Origin: Karstenula rhodostoma CBS 690.94
Lineage: Eukaryota; Ascomycota; Dothideomycetes; Pleosporales; Didymosphaeriaceae
Direction: 5' to 3'
Length of the DNA stretch: 64,000 nucleotides
Assembly: GCA_010093485.1 (NCBI GenBank)
Contig: MU001512.1
Coordinates: 332,842-396,841, forward strand
Below are positions 45,201 to 55,801 of the stretch, in pieces. A model generated the notes under the pieces. The model did no database searches. It worked only from the letters and a program-made list of their open reading frames with translations, and had not been told where the DNA came from. Within the stretch, counting starts at the first letter, position 1, and every line of letters begins with the position of its first letter. The position numbers were made by a program, and so were the translations under genes.

Positions 45201-46706
45201 TGGCGAGCACCTCCCGCCTGTCTCTTATGGTGGCGTCGTGCTCGTTGACAACGAGCCGTTGGGCATGAGTACGTACCCTTCTTTCCTCACCAGTAAATAC
45301 TACTGCGAGCCACCCCATGATTTGCATTGCACGGAGGATTTTTGGGGTTAGCAGTGCGGTCGAAGAACTCCGGTCAACTTCGAAAATTAAGCTTCATACC
45401 TTCCGAGCTTCCACTGACATCTTCAGGTGTCCATCATCTCTTGGACGCGCCATCCGATGACGATAGCGATGCTGGTGACGAACCTGTTCTATCGAGCGGT
45501 GCGAATGGCTCGGCCAACCCCTGGCTTATGGGCATGGGCTCACAGCCTGGTGTTCAGATCACACCCAACTCGCCCATGCCGATGTGGGAGCTTGAGATTT
45601 CCGACGATGAAGCCATGAAAACCGATGACGAAGACTATGATTCGTTCGATCTCTCCGGTTCCGAGTTCGACTCAGACGAAGAGTCCGAGTCTGAGAATGC
45701 CGATGTCGATTCTATCGCTTCCAGGGGAACAATAGGTGACATTGATGGCATCGAAGTGGGTGACGGCGAGGAAATCAAAATCACGCAGCCAGCCATCGAT
45801 GATGTTGACGATGACTTCTTCCCTAACGAAGAAGACCGAGACGAGGACCACTTGGAGTCACACGAGCTCGGACATGTACACGCCTCGTCTGGTATCAGGC
45901 GCTGGAAGAAAGACGGAATCGTGCACGAGATCGACTGGGCACTGTTGAAACTCAACGATGAACGACTGCAACCGTACAATCTGGTCCAGGGCGGACGCCG
46001 ATTCTGTGCCACCCCCGCAATCAACCCTTCTCAGCGCGAGATCTCAGCAAAGCTCGAGCAGCCGGTGACCCGTCGCCACTACACAGCGGACGAAGACGAG
46101 TACCCAAACGGCGTCGCGAGCGCCACCAGCTTGGGTGGACTCAACGTACACTGCTTCGGCCGCACGACCGGTCTCCAAGGCGGCATGGTCGGGCACGCCA
46201 TGAGCTCCGTCCGCATCTACCGCCGCAAGACCTTCTCCCGCAGCTGGCACGTGGCCGGCGGGTTTGGCGTCGGTGGCGACTCGGGCGCTTGGGTTGTCCA
46301 GAACGGCACGCATAAGGTCGTGGGCCACGTCCTCGCGTGGTGCGAGCGCAATCACATCGCGTACATCTGCCCCATGGAGGTACTCCTCGAAGACATCAAA
46401 CGCACGCTCGGCGCGAAGCACATCTATCTCCCTGGGTCGGCCGAGGAGGCGAAGCACCGAGCGCGTGCGCAGAAGCATGCGCTCAAGAGCGATAGTTGTG
46501 TTGAGGAGCTTGAAGTTGCGGTAGAGGGGCTGGGGATTGTGGATGCGCGAGTCGCGCCGCCCCCGCCCCCGCCCAGGCGGAGCAGGCTGCCGCTGTTGAA
46601 TGTAACTGGGGAGGTTGAGAAGGAGAATATGCCCGTGTTGCGGAGCAGGGTTATGCGGGTTAAGGAGCTGGGTGGGCAGTTGGAGATGGTGGCGGGGGGT
46701 GTGTGA
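42216..46706 (+). CDS. HeLo-like, pseudokinase and trypsin-like serine protease fusion, 1417 aa
   Basis: Three exons, 42216-42264, 42344-45268 and 45427-46706, with introns of 79 and 158 bp. (a) Residues 1-155 resemble the HeLo/prion-inhibition domain (HRKYRIQKDRLIAWGLEW, then TSIDILYDLSRTR). (b) About 240-570 is a kinase-like domain with VHKDVNSSNILLF (Asp405, Asn410) and FDLYSLGLILLEVGLW. The VAIK lysine (VLVEFATYD) and DFG are missing, so it is a pseudokinase. (c) 590-760 is Ser-rich. (d) 825-925 is a conserved-looking linker (PTIFVTCSSVPKVKAALQRR). (e) 945-1320 is protease-like: His994/His995 in GMSVHHLL, Asp1161 in IDWALLKL, Ser1277 in GGDSGAWV. Between His and Asp lies a highly acidic insert of about 150 residues. 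The second intron falls directly before the His. Confidence 0.82.
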
Positions 46707-47678
46707 GGGAGGGCGCGAGTTCACTGGCATTTTCAGAGGCGTTAACATTTGATACCCCGGGCTGTATATGGCGGTAGAGGTTGGGGATTTGTTGTATGTC
46801 GTATGAAAGGACTATGAAATCTGATAGCACCACGTGGGACGAATGGAAACATTACGATAACTTTGTCGCGGTTTGCCTTGAGGTCGTTTACCAGGTGTCA
46901 AAATCTAAACAGTTATGCGTCTACGGGGGTTATGAGGCTTTAATGAGTTTAACATCCGCGCGTAGTGTATCGATCCATCAGCCCTCCTTAAGCAATTAAA
47001 AGCAGTTACAATCTGCGCTCCAGGCTCTAACTCTAAAGCAGTGACTAGATTCCAAGACTATACCCCATCCAGCTCAGTTATCCCTATTTCTCCTCTACAG
47101 CCCATGCGTTAGCCCTGATCGCACTGCCATGACTCTAGTTTCCCAGTGACTTACTACCGGTGCCGCCGTCAGGTGGGGGGACGAGAGGAATCGAGCTACT
47201 CCAGTTGAACTGCTAGAAGCTGGGCTGCCCTTCGTTGGGACGACTGTGTATGATAGAAGTTAAGGCTGGGGCGTTGAGCAGGGAGGTATGTGGAGGATTG
47301 CGATAGGGCGGTTGGAGGTACGATTGTAAGTTTGAAGCCGAGTCGCGGGTGCTGGACTTACTTTGGGATAGCATTTCTAGTTGATGGATAAACACGGGAT
47401 AAGGGAGGGAGGGCTACGAATGTTGGTGAAGCTTTGATATTGTTTGAGTGGGGTTGAGGTTCTTGGTTGACGGTCATCGTGTCCGGAGGAATTGCTGTAC
47501 AATGCAGTTTGGTAATGTAGGGAGCGAAGGTGATGGTAGTGGGTTAGGATGATGTTACTATACATGTATGTAGTATGTGTTGGGGTGTGTTTAATAATTC
47601 CTCACCGGTCGCATCCAGCTAGTGGTCTCCATACGCTCAGAAAACAAGACGATTCAAGCCTGCCAATGGCACTAGCTT
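46707..47678. other. Intergenic, convergent, nothing recognised
   Basis: About 970 bp between two stop codons; short ORFs only. Confidence 0.4.
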
Positions 47679-50330
47679 TCACCATCTCTGATCGCCGCCC
47701 TGCAAAGAGCTCCAGTCCGGGTTACCCCAATTCATTTGGTCCATGTTGAGATCTGCAGAAGACGTGTCCTGAACATTCGACATTGGATCCGGCCACGCGA
47801 AGTTATAAGCTGGATCGAATGTATCAAAGTTCATCATAGGCATCGGAGGCGGTATAGGCATAGGCATCCACGAATCATCGCTATTTGTCCCCTGTTGGAT
47901 CCAGCTCGGCAGGAGCGAGTAGTCAGGCGTCATGCCCGTTTGTTTTCGGTTAGTCATGGACTCGACAATGCCCGGTACCGATCTAATCTTCGTCAGAAAG
48001 TGTTTAGGCTTTGGAAGAAACCTACGAACACAGTCTCAGCTGGAACCGCCGCTTTGCGCGCTGCCCAAGCTTGCAGCACGATTCTGGATATAATGTTTGC
48101 GAGCGGATTGTTATCCGAGCCCAGCCAGTTCGTGAATCGCACAGTGTAGTTTGCGCTCATCACCGCCCAGGCCCGTCCGGCTAGCTTCCCCGTCGGACGT
48201 CGATTGAGATCTTGCACAACGTGGATGTACGCTTGGAACGGGAACTGTAGCACTGTCATGGTGAACCAGGAAAATACCTTTGTCAAGGGAGAGGTAAGAA
48301 GCTTTGTATCGCAGTCGAATAGCGTCAGCGCATACCCTAGAGCCAGATCGCGCTCCTCCTCAGTCTGCTTTGAGGGTGCTCGCGCGTGTCGCGCATAGTG
48401 CGCAAGCATTCGGTGTTTGGCAAGGTACCCCCGCGCCATCCACATTATCATGAAATGCAGCGGGTTGTCTGGATTGCAGAATCTGAGGTATTTTTCCTCG
48501 ACGAGCTTCTCGATAACGGCTAGCTCGTCGCCGTTGGGTGAAGATCCGACTGGTGGGCGGCGTGCAAGCGGCGTCAAAGAAGGGTTGTTGAAGGCAAGCC
48601 AGTAGCCACTGTGACGTACGAAGTTAGCCAGCTCACATCTGACGACTGTGAAGGTGGCCTCGGTGATCATCTCGTGTGGCGCAGGCGGCATCTTCGTCTC
48701 CGTGCCTAAATCGAAGTCGTGGATGTTAGATGGAGGTTTGCAATCCCACCCAGGCAAGAGAATCGAGCATTTGAAGTCTGACATTTCGGACACACGCATA
48801 TCGAGAAGAACGATGGACCACCATAAGCGACGACGCAACTCTGCCTCGATGGCAGTATGCTTGGAATTGAGATCTTCGCTATGAAGTCCCATGCTTCGGT
48901 GGGGATTAGGTAAGCGTATGGAGGTAATCAATGGAGAACTACATACTGCTGTGCGAGGCGTATAGCAATAGCAAGGTTAGTAGAAAGCGAACGAGGTTCA
49001 GCTCTAGGTTTGGTCGAGAGCTGCGTAGCGTCAGGATAGCTTTCCCGATGAAAATATTGAATGTGAGGTGGCTGTAAAGCGACTCGTGGTTGCTTGACGG
49101 TTTCCAAGGAACTGCTTTGAACTTACTAAGTACAAGAAATACGCGGTCAAGCAATCTCGATCATCTGTCCGTAATATTCCGCATCGTAACAGCGCTTGTC
49201 GACAACCCAGTTGAAACTTTCGCAGCAGGTCTCCACACTTGTTACCAAACAAGGTCACAGACTCGGCGTCCGAAAGCGTCAGCATTGACACACAATAGAT
49301 GCCAAACATAAGAGCCTGTAAGGCTGGAGTTGCGCTCGTCAAGTTTGCTGCAGCCGCAATGATGCGTGTTTGCAACGTTGGAGTATGAGTGACTTTGAGT
49401 AATGGATTGACATTGTCGAGGTAGATCTGCCAGATCCTGATCATGTCGACTTGTGGAGGGTGGAGGGTTGTGGGGTCTATATCTGAGCGAGCGCCGAAGT
49501 TGAATCTGCTGTCGTCGTCATCTTCGTATAGGTACGCCAACGCTGTCTTCACATTCGTAAGACGGATGTCAGCATGCAGTTCCTTGTCGACATCATACTC
49601 GTCTACATCGGTTTCTCCATCGTCTGAAGGTGATTGCGACTGGACACGTATTAGCAAATCATCCAACTTTGATGAATGAGACAGTTAGATAACCGAACCC
49701 GGGGTTAGTACATACTCTCTGATTCATGACATGCCAGATGTTACTAATACTCCATCAGACACTGGGACCTTGATTGAGAAAGGTTGATTTGAGTCTCACA
49801 TAATTTTGGAGCTGGACGTCTCTTCCACATGTTCCGATTCGGGGCTCTCAACGCTGCTGGCAATATCGATTGCTTGAATCTTTGAGCTCAGTTCGAAACT
49901 ATTACCTGTCGGACGAGAAATGATTAGTTGATGCAAGTCCACGATACTAGCGGAGCAGGGATGTTACACACCCTCGGTAACTGGGTTAGACCGGTCTGTA
50001 GTGCTACTCGGGTGCAAGGGTTCGAATTCGATGTTGTTGTGGCGCAACAAGCCTTCGTAGCGGCGAAGACGGTCCAGTAGCTCGCGTTCAGGAAACCTCC
50101 TACGTCGCTGTCGCGCGATCGAGCCAGCAGGTACACACTGCAAGAAGGTCATTATGGATTAGCAGCCAACCAATACATGGGTTCTATATCCTTACAGTTG
50201 CCCCAGATTTCACACAGTTAGAGCAGGGGAATTTCCTATCGCACTTGACCTTGCGGCTCTGGCAGAGAATGCATGCGAGCACCCGCTGTGGCTTCGTAGC
50301 TGTCGCCGGGGTACTCTGCGAAGATGACAT
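47679..50330 (-). CDS. C6 zinc-cluster transcription factor with fungal-specific TF domain
   Basis: Nuclear regulator, about 739 residues in eight exons: 50330-50196, 50137-49972, 49905-49800, 49743-49716, 49666-49127, 49020-48947, 48893-about 48032 and 47987-47679. The zinc cluster ACILCQSRKVKCDRKFPCSN plus C-VKSGATC is complete (Cys20, 23, 30, 36, 39, 46); its last Cys is supplied by exon 2. A short coiled-coil linker (LLDRLRRYEGLLRHNNIEF) precedes the regulatory domain (IWQIYLDNVNPLLKVTHTPT, RLAQHMGLHSEDLNSK, LRRRLWWSIVLLDMRVSE). The tail is Met/Pro-rich. The last donor is ambiguous (intron 38 or 44 bp). It is divergent from a flavin monooxygenase with 786 bp between starts, which suggests local control. 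Confidence 0.88.
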
Positions 50331-51116
50331 TCTGGGCGGGGGATTTTGGACCGAGTATACACGAGGTCTGAATGGGGAATTGATGTTGAAGTGGGCGGGT
50401 GGTAGGGACTGCTCGGGGAGTTCTAATATCCGGGACCATAGATGTCATCATTCGATGGTCATTGCTGCGCATTCCGAAAAGGAATTAGAATACCCTAACC
50501 AAGCGGAGGTATAATACCTGGTCCAAAACTATCGGCTAATAGAACAAGCATACATATGTGGGGGGTAAGCTTTTATTACATCTCGGGAGCTGCGATCGTG
50601 CGCGACAAGGTCTAACTTCATCGGGCTGGTCCGGTTTGAATCTCAACTCCACCCACGTAGTGCTTGGGACTCCTTCAACCACAATCAACCGAACGTCATC
50701 AGGCACAGTTCAGAATGGCTCGAAACGCCTTTTCGCAAACCTGGAAGTACCGAAGAAGCAATCTCCGCCTTAGTCCAGGAGCCTGTGCTATATCTCTACC
50801 GTTCTCGACATGTTTTCCTCCCATCGTCCGTTCCTCCGCTTCATCTCCACGACCTCAGAGCTTCCTCCATCTGGTATATAAAGCTTTGATACCCGTCGGC
50901 TCTATATAAAATCACGATTTTAAACATCTCTCGATCAAGATCCGCATTGGCAACATCTATCAATCTTGTTCCGTTTACTCAACATCACGGTCCTCACCTG
51001 GGTAGATCTGATCTGCACACATCCGCGTCTTGAACGTTACCGTTTTTGAAAACTCCGCACATTCCTGAGGCTCTGTTCCCATCTACCACAGCTCATCAAT
51101 ATCTCTACTTGATATA
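50331..51116. promoter_or_regulatory. Shared promoter of the C6 regulator and the monooxygenase
   Basis: 786 bp between divergent start codons. TATATAAAA at 50903-50911 serves the plus-strand gene about 205 bp upstream. A CGG-N6-CCG palindrome (50622-50633) is described separately. Confidence 0.5.
50622..50633. promoter_or_regulatory. CGG-N6-CCG palindrome, candidate zinc-cluster binding site
   Basis: TCGGGCTGGTCCGG contains inverted CGG triplets 6 bp apart, the spacing used by Ppr1/UaY-type C6 proteins. It lies between the C6 regulator gene and the monooxygenase, so it is a candidate autoregulatory and target site. Confidence 0.35.
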
Positions 51117-52430
51117 ATGTCGAAACCACACGTCCTCGTTGTGGGCGCCTCTGTCGCCGGTCCCATGACGGCATACTGGCTCGCCCGCGCCGGCTTCAGA
51201 ATCACCGTGATAGAGCGTTTCCCCAAGCTCCGCCCGGGAGGCCAAAACATAGATAGTATTTACCGTCCTGCCTCTCATTACATTATCAACCTAACCTCCG
51301 TTCCAGTCCGCACCTCAGGCGTGACAATCATGCGCAAAATACCCGGCATGGAACCCTCCGTCCGCGCCAAAACAACCCCCCAAGACGCCCTCCAGTTCGT
51401 CAACGCCAAGGGAAAGCCCTACGCGACTGTGAAACCGACGGGTGACCCCAGTCAGCAGGGTCTCCTGTCAGAGTACGAGATCTTCCGCGACGACCTGAGC
51501 GGGATACTGTTCGACCTCACAAAGGACAATCCGAACGTGCGATACGTCTTCGGGGAGCAAGTATCTGCGATCCACCAGGAAGAAAAAGGTAAAGTCACTG
51601 TCGAGTTCCAGGAGGGAAAGCTACCTAAGGGAGAATACGACTTGGTAGTCGCATGCGACGGGGCTACGTCGAGAACGCGCGCACTAGGCCTCCACTCCAC
51701 CGTCCGCACGCACATGCACCCGATCAACATGTGGGCGGCCTATTCCTCGGTGTCGACAGACTATCTCTCCGGTGGCAGAGCATGCACAATGTACACGGCG
51801 GTTGGGGGGCGAGCGATGGGCATCGGCCCGGATCCGGCAGGCGGCAACCGCGTATGTGCGCTCGCCGTGCTCCCGCGCAACGAAGCGGATGCGACGCAGG
51901 CATTCCGCACCGCGCAGAAAGAAGGCGATGCTGCGCTGCGGACGTACGTGCGCCGGCACTTTGCAGGCTGCGGGTGGGAGACCGCAGGGGTCGTCGACGC
52001 AATGACGGCCGCCCCCGACTTCTACGCCTCGGAATTGGTGCAGATCAAACTGCCGGCTCTCTCGCGCGGCCGCTTCACGCTCGTCGGCGATGCGGGCTAC
52101 GCGGCTGGCCCTACGGGTGGAGGCACCACGCTCGCGATGACCGGGGGCTACGTGCTTGCTGGTGAGTTGCTGCGCCATGCGGGCGACATCGATGCCGGGC
52201 TGCGGGCATACGAAGAAACCATGCGGCCCGTCATCGAGGATATGCAGAAGATCCCGCCTGGTATACCAACGGCGATTGCGCCGCAGACGTGGTGGGGGAT
52301 TGCGATTCGAGACGCTGTGCTTGTTGCACTAACGTGGGGGAACGCCGCGTTTGGGTGGGTGTTGAAGTATCTTGCGCCGAGTTTTGGTGGCGACAACTAC
52401 AATTTGCCAGAGTATGAGTGGCTGGAGTAG
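51117..52430 (+). CDS. FAD-dependent monooxygenase (PHBH fold)
   Basis: Flavoprotein hydroxylase using NAD(P)H and O2. Two exons, 51117-51255 and 51307-52430, with a 51 bp intron (GTATTT...TTCCAG); 420 residues. The Rossmann loop VLVVGASVAGPMTAYWLARA is a GxGxxG variant (GASVAG), the DG motif is VVACDGATSRTR, and the GD motif FTLVGDAGYAAGPTGGGTT closes the FAD site. The splice restores GGQNIDIRTSGV, the usual segment after the first motif. The C-terminal half contains a Trp-rich hydrophobic patch (APQTWWGIAIRDAVLVALTW). It is probably the oxidative step of a small metabolite pathway together with the P450 downstream. Confidence 0.88.
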   Translation: MSKPHVLVVGASVAGPMTAYWLARAGFRITVIERFPKLRPGGQNIDSIYRPASHYIINLTSVPVRTSGVTIMRKIPGMEPSVRAKTTPQDALQFVNAKGKPYATVKPTGDPSQQGLLSEYEIFRDDLSGILFDLTKDNPNVRYVFGEQVSAIHQEEKGKVTVEFQEGKLPKGEYDLVVACDGATSRTRALGLHSTVRTHMHPINMWAAYSSVSTDYLSGGRACTMYTAVGGRAMGIGPDPAGGNRVCALAVLPRNEADATQAFRTAQKEGDAALRTYVRRHFAGCGWETAGVVDAMTAAPDFYASELVQIKLPALSRGRFTLVGDAGYAAGPTGGGTTLAMTGGYVLAGELLRHAGDIDAGLRAYEETMRPVIEDMQKIPPGIPTAIAPQTWWGIAIRDAVLVALTWGNAAFGWVLKYLAPSFGGDNYNLPEYEWLE

Positions 52431-52480
52431 AGCGTTGACGATGATACCCTTTCGTCATCCATAGACAAAAACTTAGAACT

Positions 52481-52735
52481 ACATAGGTATCCATAGGCAG
52501 GTGCCGCAGCGTGGCAGCGCTGCGACACATATACCTATCCTAACAAGAAAAAGCGATCGTGTCCTAAGGTTTTATAGCGAGCTACTAAGCCTTACTTACT
52601 AAACCTTATATATCTACTTATAACGCTTCTTGTTATATTATATTTAAATAGTAATTAGTCTATATTTATCTATCACTTTACGGGACACTACTTTGTAGTT
52701 CGAGTCAACAATTAGAAAACCACATAGGTATCCAT
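52481..52735 (+). mobile_element. Short retroposon-like element, copy B, with 14-bp target duplication
   Basis: The 227 bp body at 52495-52721 is flanked by ACATAGGTATCCAT (52481-52494 and 52722-52735). Its 5' end extends 35 bp beyond that of copy A. It lacks the extra 95-bp segment of copy A and ends GTCAACAATTAGAAAACC. Several CA-to-TA differences from copy C are visible. It sits between the monooxygenase and the P450 of the same small locus. Confidence 0.8.
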
Positions 52736-53117
52736 GCATAGTCCACATCTAGCTCCATCGAGCAATAACAACACCACTCGAAAGAATCCCATCCTAAAGA
52801 ATTCAAAGTATAAAGCAACACGGAGCGGCAACACACCAAAACACTGCTCCTCTCCATCGTCGTACCATGTGGGGATACATGCGGGGTACGAGTACAACGA
52901 CAACCTCGTATCATAAGCGGCGCCTGCGCGTCTGCAACCAAAACACTTCCAGGCACACACCACACCACACCACACCTTCATTCCCCAACTCCCCAACTCC
53001 AATGTCCAAATCCACATCTATGCGAAGTGGCCCCCACCGGGCAGCAGCACCCGATACCCCCACCCCTCCACCACACCCAACATCGAACACCGCGGTAGTC
53101 TACCACACTCCCGCAAC
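52736..53117. other. Intergenic with CA-rich tract
   Basis: Contains a CACAC/CACCA-rich microsatellite-like stretch (about 52950-52976). Nothing else is supported. Confidence 0.35.
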
Positions 53118-53363
53118 ATGCACAACAGCATCCCCACCACCGAAACCAAAGCATCAGACCCCCCCTCTTCCACCTCGCAAGCGCAGCTGGCATTCGCATC
53201 CCAGCTCGTCGCGCAGGGCGCCGTCGCGGACGTAAACCGCCTCGCTCGCTGCAGGAATATGGTTGAGGTATCTCCATACAGAGTTGATGGGATGTTATGG
53301 AATAGATGGACGGACGAATGGGTGGACCAAGCCAGTCAGCGCATTTTGGACTCCAGGAGTTAA
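53118..53363 (+). CDS. Possible small protein, 81 aa
   Basis: Ala/Gln-rich segment (SQAQLAFASQLVAQGAVADV) in GC-rich codons and then a less convincing tail. Not recognised; it may be an exon of a decayed gene. Included with low confidence because it fills the space between two metabolic genes. Confidence 0.25.
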   Translation: MHNSIPTTETKASDPPSSTSQAQLAFASQLVAQGAVADVNRLARCRNMVEVSPYRVDGMLWNRWTDEWVDQASQRILDSRS

Positions 53364-53898
53364 CGTGGAGAAGGTGGAGAGTCTGTTCTATAGCACGACT
53401 GCATTGCCTTGGGACGACGGGGGTTGACAACAGCTATGGTATGTGCAGCGCAACATGGATAGCACGGGCGTGGGGGAGTGCATGCGGGCGCGGGATGCCA
53501 TCCATGAACGTGAGGTCAAGGGTGCCAAATGCGGCAGTAGGCGAATCATAGATGGGGGGATTATGGCGTGAGGAAATGTGTTCTAGAAAGGGTAGAGTTG
53601 GAAATAACACATGGTTGTGGCAGTACTGGATGAGATGCTGTTACGTGCAGGCAGGCGTACGCTCCGGCGGGGATAAGCACTAGACTACGGTTTACGCCTT
53701 GCGCTCCACCTTGTGCTGTTGCGAGTAGACACGGGACACGACGCTGTGTCGAACCGGGCGTTTACTACCCCAGCACGTGGATTTAGGCTGTGTTGGGGGG
53801 CGAACGCTAGAGAGATATAAGGACGGCCGCGAGATTATATTATGCGTTCGTAGGGTCTAATAGCTGAGGAGAGAATAGTCCAACTGTTGTGTCCAGCT
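53364..53898. other. P450 promoter region
   Basis: TATAA at 53816-53820 is about 80 bp before the P450 start codon; otherwise nothing. Confidence 0.4.
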
Positions 53899-55801
53899 AT
53901 GGAGTTTTTAAAGTCGTTGCAAAACATGGGGTTTCTCGAGACGGTTGCGATATTGACAGCCACGGTAAGTAATCCAGCCCATCGTGTTTACATACCTAGG
54001 ATACAGCTAACACCGCTCACAAGTGGCTTATCGCGACCCTCACCTACGGCCTCTACAACCTCACCCTCCACCCCCTGCGCCGCTACCCAGGACCACCCCT
54101 CTACGCCGCCTACCGCCTCTCCTACGTAATCGCCAACATACGCGGGAAGCTCCCCTTCGAGGTTTTGGACATGCACCGCAAGTACGGCCCTGTAGTGCGG
54201 ATCGCGCCCAACGAGCTCGCCTTCACCGAGCCCGCGGCCTGGAACGACATCTACGGGCCTGGAACGGCCACGTGCAGAATCCCCGCGACGAAGCCGCGTA
54301 CGCGCCGCCCGTGGGGGATGAGTTCGGCGGGGCGACGGGGATCGTGCATGCGAGCGATGCGGCGCATGCGCGGCTGAGGCGGATCTACAGGCAGGCGTTT
54401 ACGCCGAAGGCAATCGAGGGCCCGGGCGGGATGTTGTTGAAGTATGCGGATTTGCTGGTGGAGCAGCTGAAAGTTTCGGCTGGGAGGGAACCCGTGCAGG
54501 ACATGTCTGCGTGGTTCAACTACGCCATGTTTGATCTGACGGGGGATTTTTCCTTTGGCGAGACGTTCCACTGCCTGGACAGCGGGGGGAAGAGCCATTT
54601 TTCCCTCGACACGGTGCTTGAGCGGTACAAGCTACTCACTATATTGTCGCCGCTGCTCGCTTTGTTTGCGGGCGATGAGCTGAAGAAGGCTGAGATGATG
54701 GGCCGTTACACGAAGGAACTGGTGGATGGGCGTTTGAGAGAGGGCTACCAGCCTGGTCGCAAGGACATGCTAAACTATCTGCTTCAGAATAAGAAGAAGG
54801 AAGATCAGCTCAACAATCCTGAGCTTTATGAAAATGCACTGACGCTGGTGGTCGCGGGGAGCGAGACTACGGGCACGCTGTTGTCGGGCGTGGTGTACTT
54901 CCTCTGCAAGCATCCTGATGTGCTGGAGAAGGTGCAGGAAGAGGTTCGCGCGGCTTTCAAACGAGACGAGGAGATCACGCCGACATCGGTGAACGGGTTG
55001 GAGTATATGGTTGCAGTGTTGTCAGAGACGATGCGGGTCTTTCCTCCGGCCGGCTTCGGCTTTCCTCGAATCATCTCAAGCAAGGGCGGACAGAGTGTGG
55101 CGGGAGGGTGGGTGCCTGAGCAGACGCGCTGCAGCATATTCCACCATGCGGCCTACCGCTACGAAGACAACTTCGCCCGACCAGAGGATTTCATACCAGA
55201 GCGCTGGCTTGTCGGCGCACCGGCCGAGTTCAAGGACGATAAAAAGGAGGTATTACAGCCGTTCATGGTCGGTCCGCGAGGATGCATCGGCAAAGGGTTA
55301 GTTTTCCATGTCCACGTGCGTTGCTTTGCAAAGGCTGATCAAAGTAGCTTGGCATATGTGGAGATGCGATTATTTCTCGCAAAAATGCTCTGGCATTTTG
55401 ATTTCGAGCTTGCTGATCCGACCCAGCAATGGCACGAGAGGCTGCGAGCCTATCTGGTTTGGGAGCGAATACCTTTGCGTATTCGTCTAAGGCCAGTACG
55501 GCGATTAAATGTGAGCGCCTTCAGCAACGGCAATGTGAGCAAAGCAACCCAGCCGTGTGCACGTTGTGACACCGAATTCCGCGTTGTGTTCCCAAGCCAT
55601 CTGGATCACGTGAGAATGATGCGACCTCGGGACTGGACACTCATGTCCTCGTGCTCTGTTAATCGCATTGACCTGGACCAGAGCGTGTGTCTGACTTCGT
55701 TCGAAGCAGGCCAGTACCTCGAATACCCTGGTAAACATATAGATCAATATATGCTGTTTGCAATTCGCGTATACCTACCGCGTCATCAGACCAGCAACTA
55801 G
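53899..55801 (+). pseudogene. Cytochrome P450 with a single one-base frameshift
   Basis: Membrane-anchored haem-thiolate monooxygenase. The leader exon 53899-53964 gives MEFLKSLQNMGFLETVAILT, a membrane segment. A 59 bp intron leads to TLHPLRRYPGPPLYAAYRLS. At about 54265 the frame changes by one: WNDIYGPGT is followed in the other frame by GHVQNPRDEAAYAP. Loss of a single G in a GGAACGG context explains it. The rest is intact: AGSETTGTLLSG (I-helix), SETMR (ExxR) and MVGPRGCIGKG (haem Cys). A 51 bp intron (55297-55347) joins the final helices. The frame continues about 100 residues beyond RIRLRPVRR where the family normally ends, suggesting loss of the original stop. A base-call error at the frameshift is possible, in which case the gene would be functional. 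Confidence 0.8.

Noticed and set aside
51653..52178. 170- and 164-codon ORFs in other frames
   Set aside because: Overlap the monooxygenase's conserved FAD motifs; compositional shadows.
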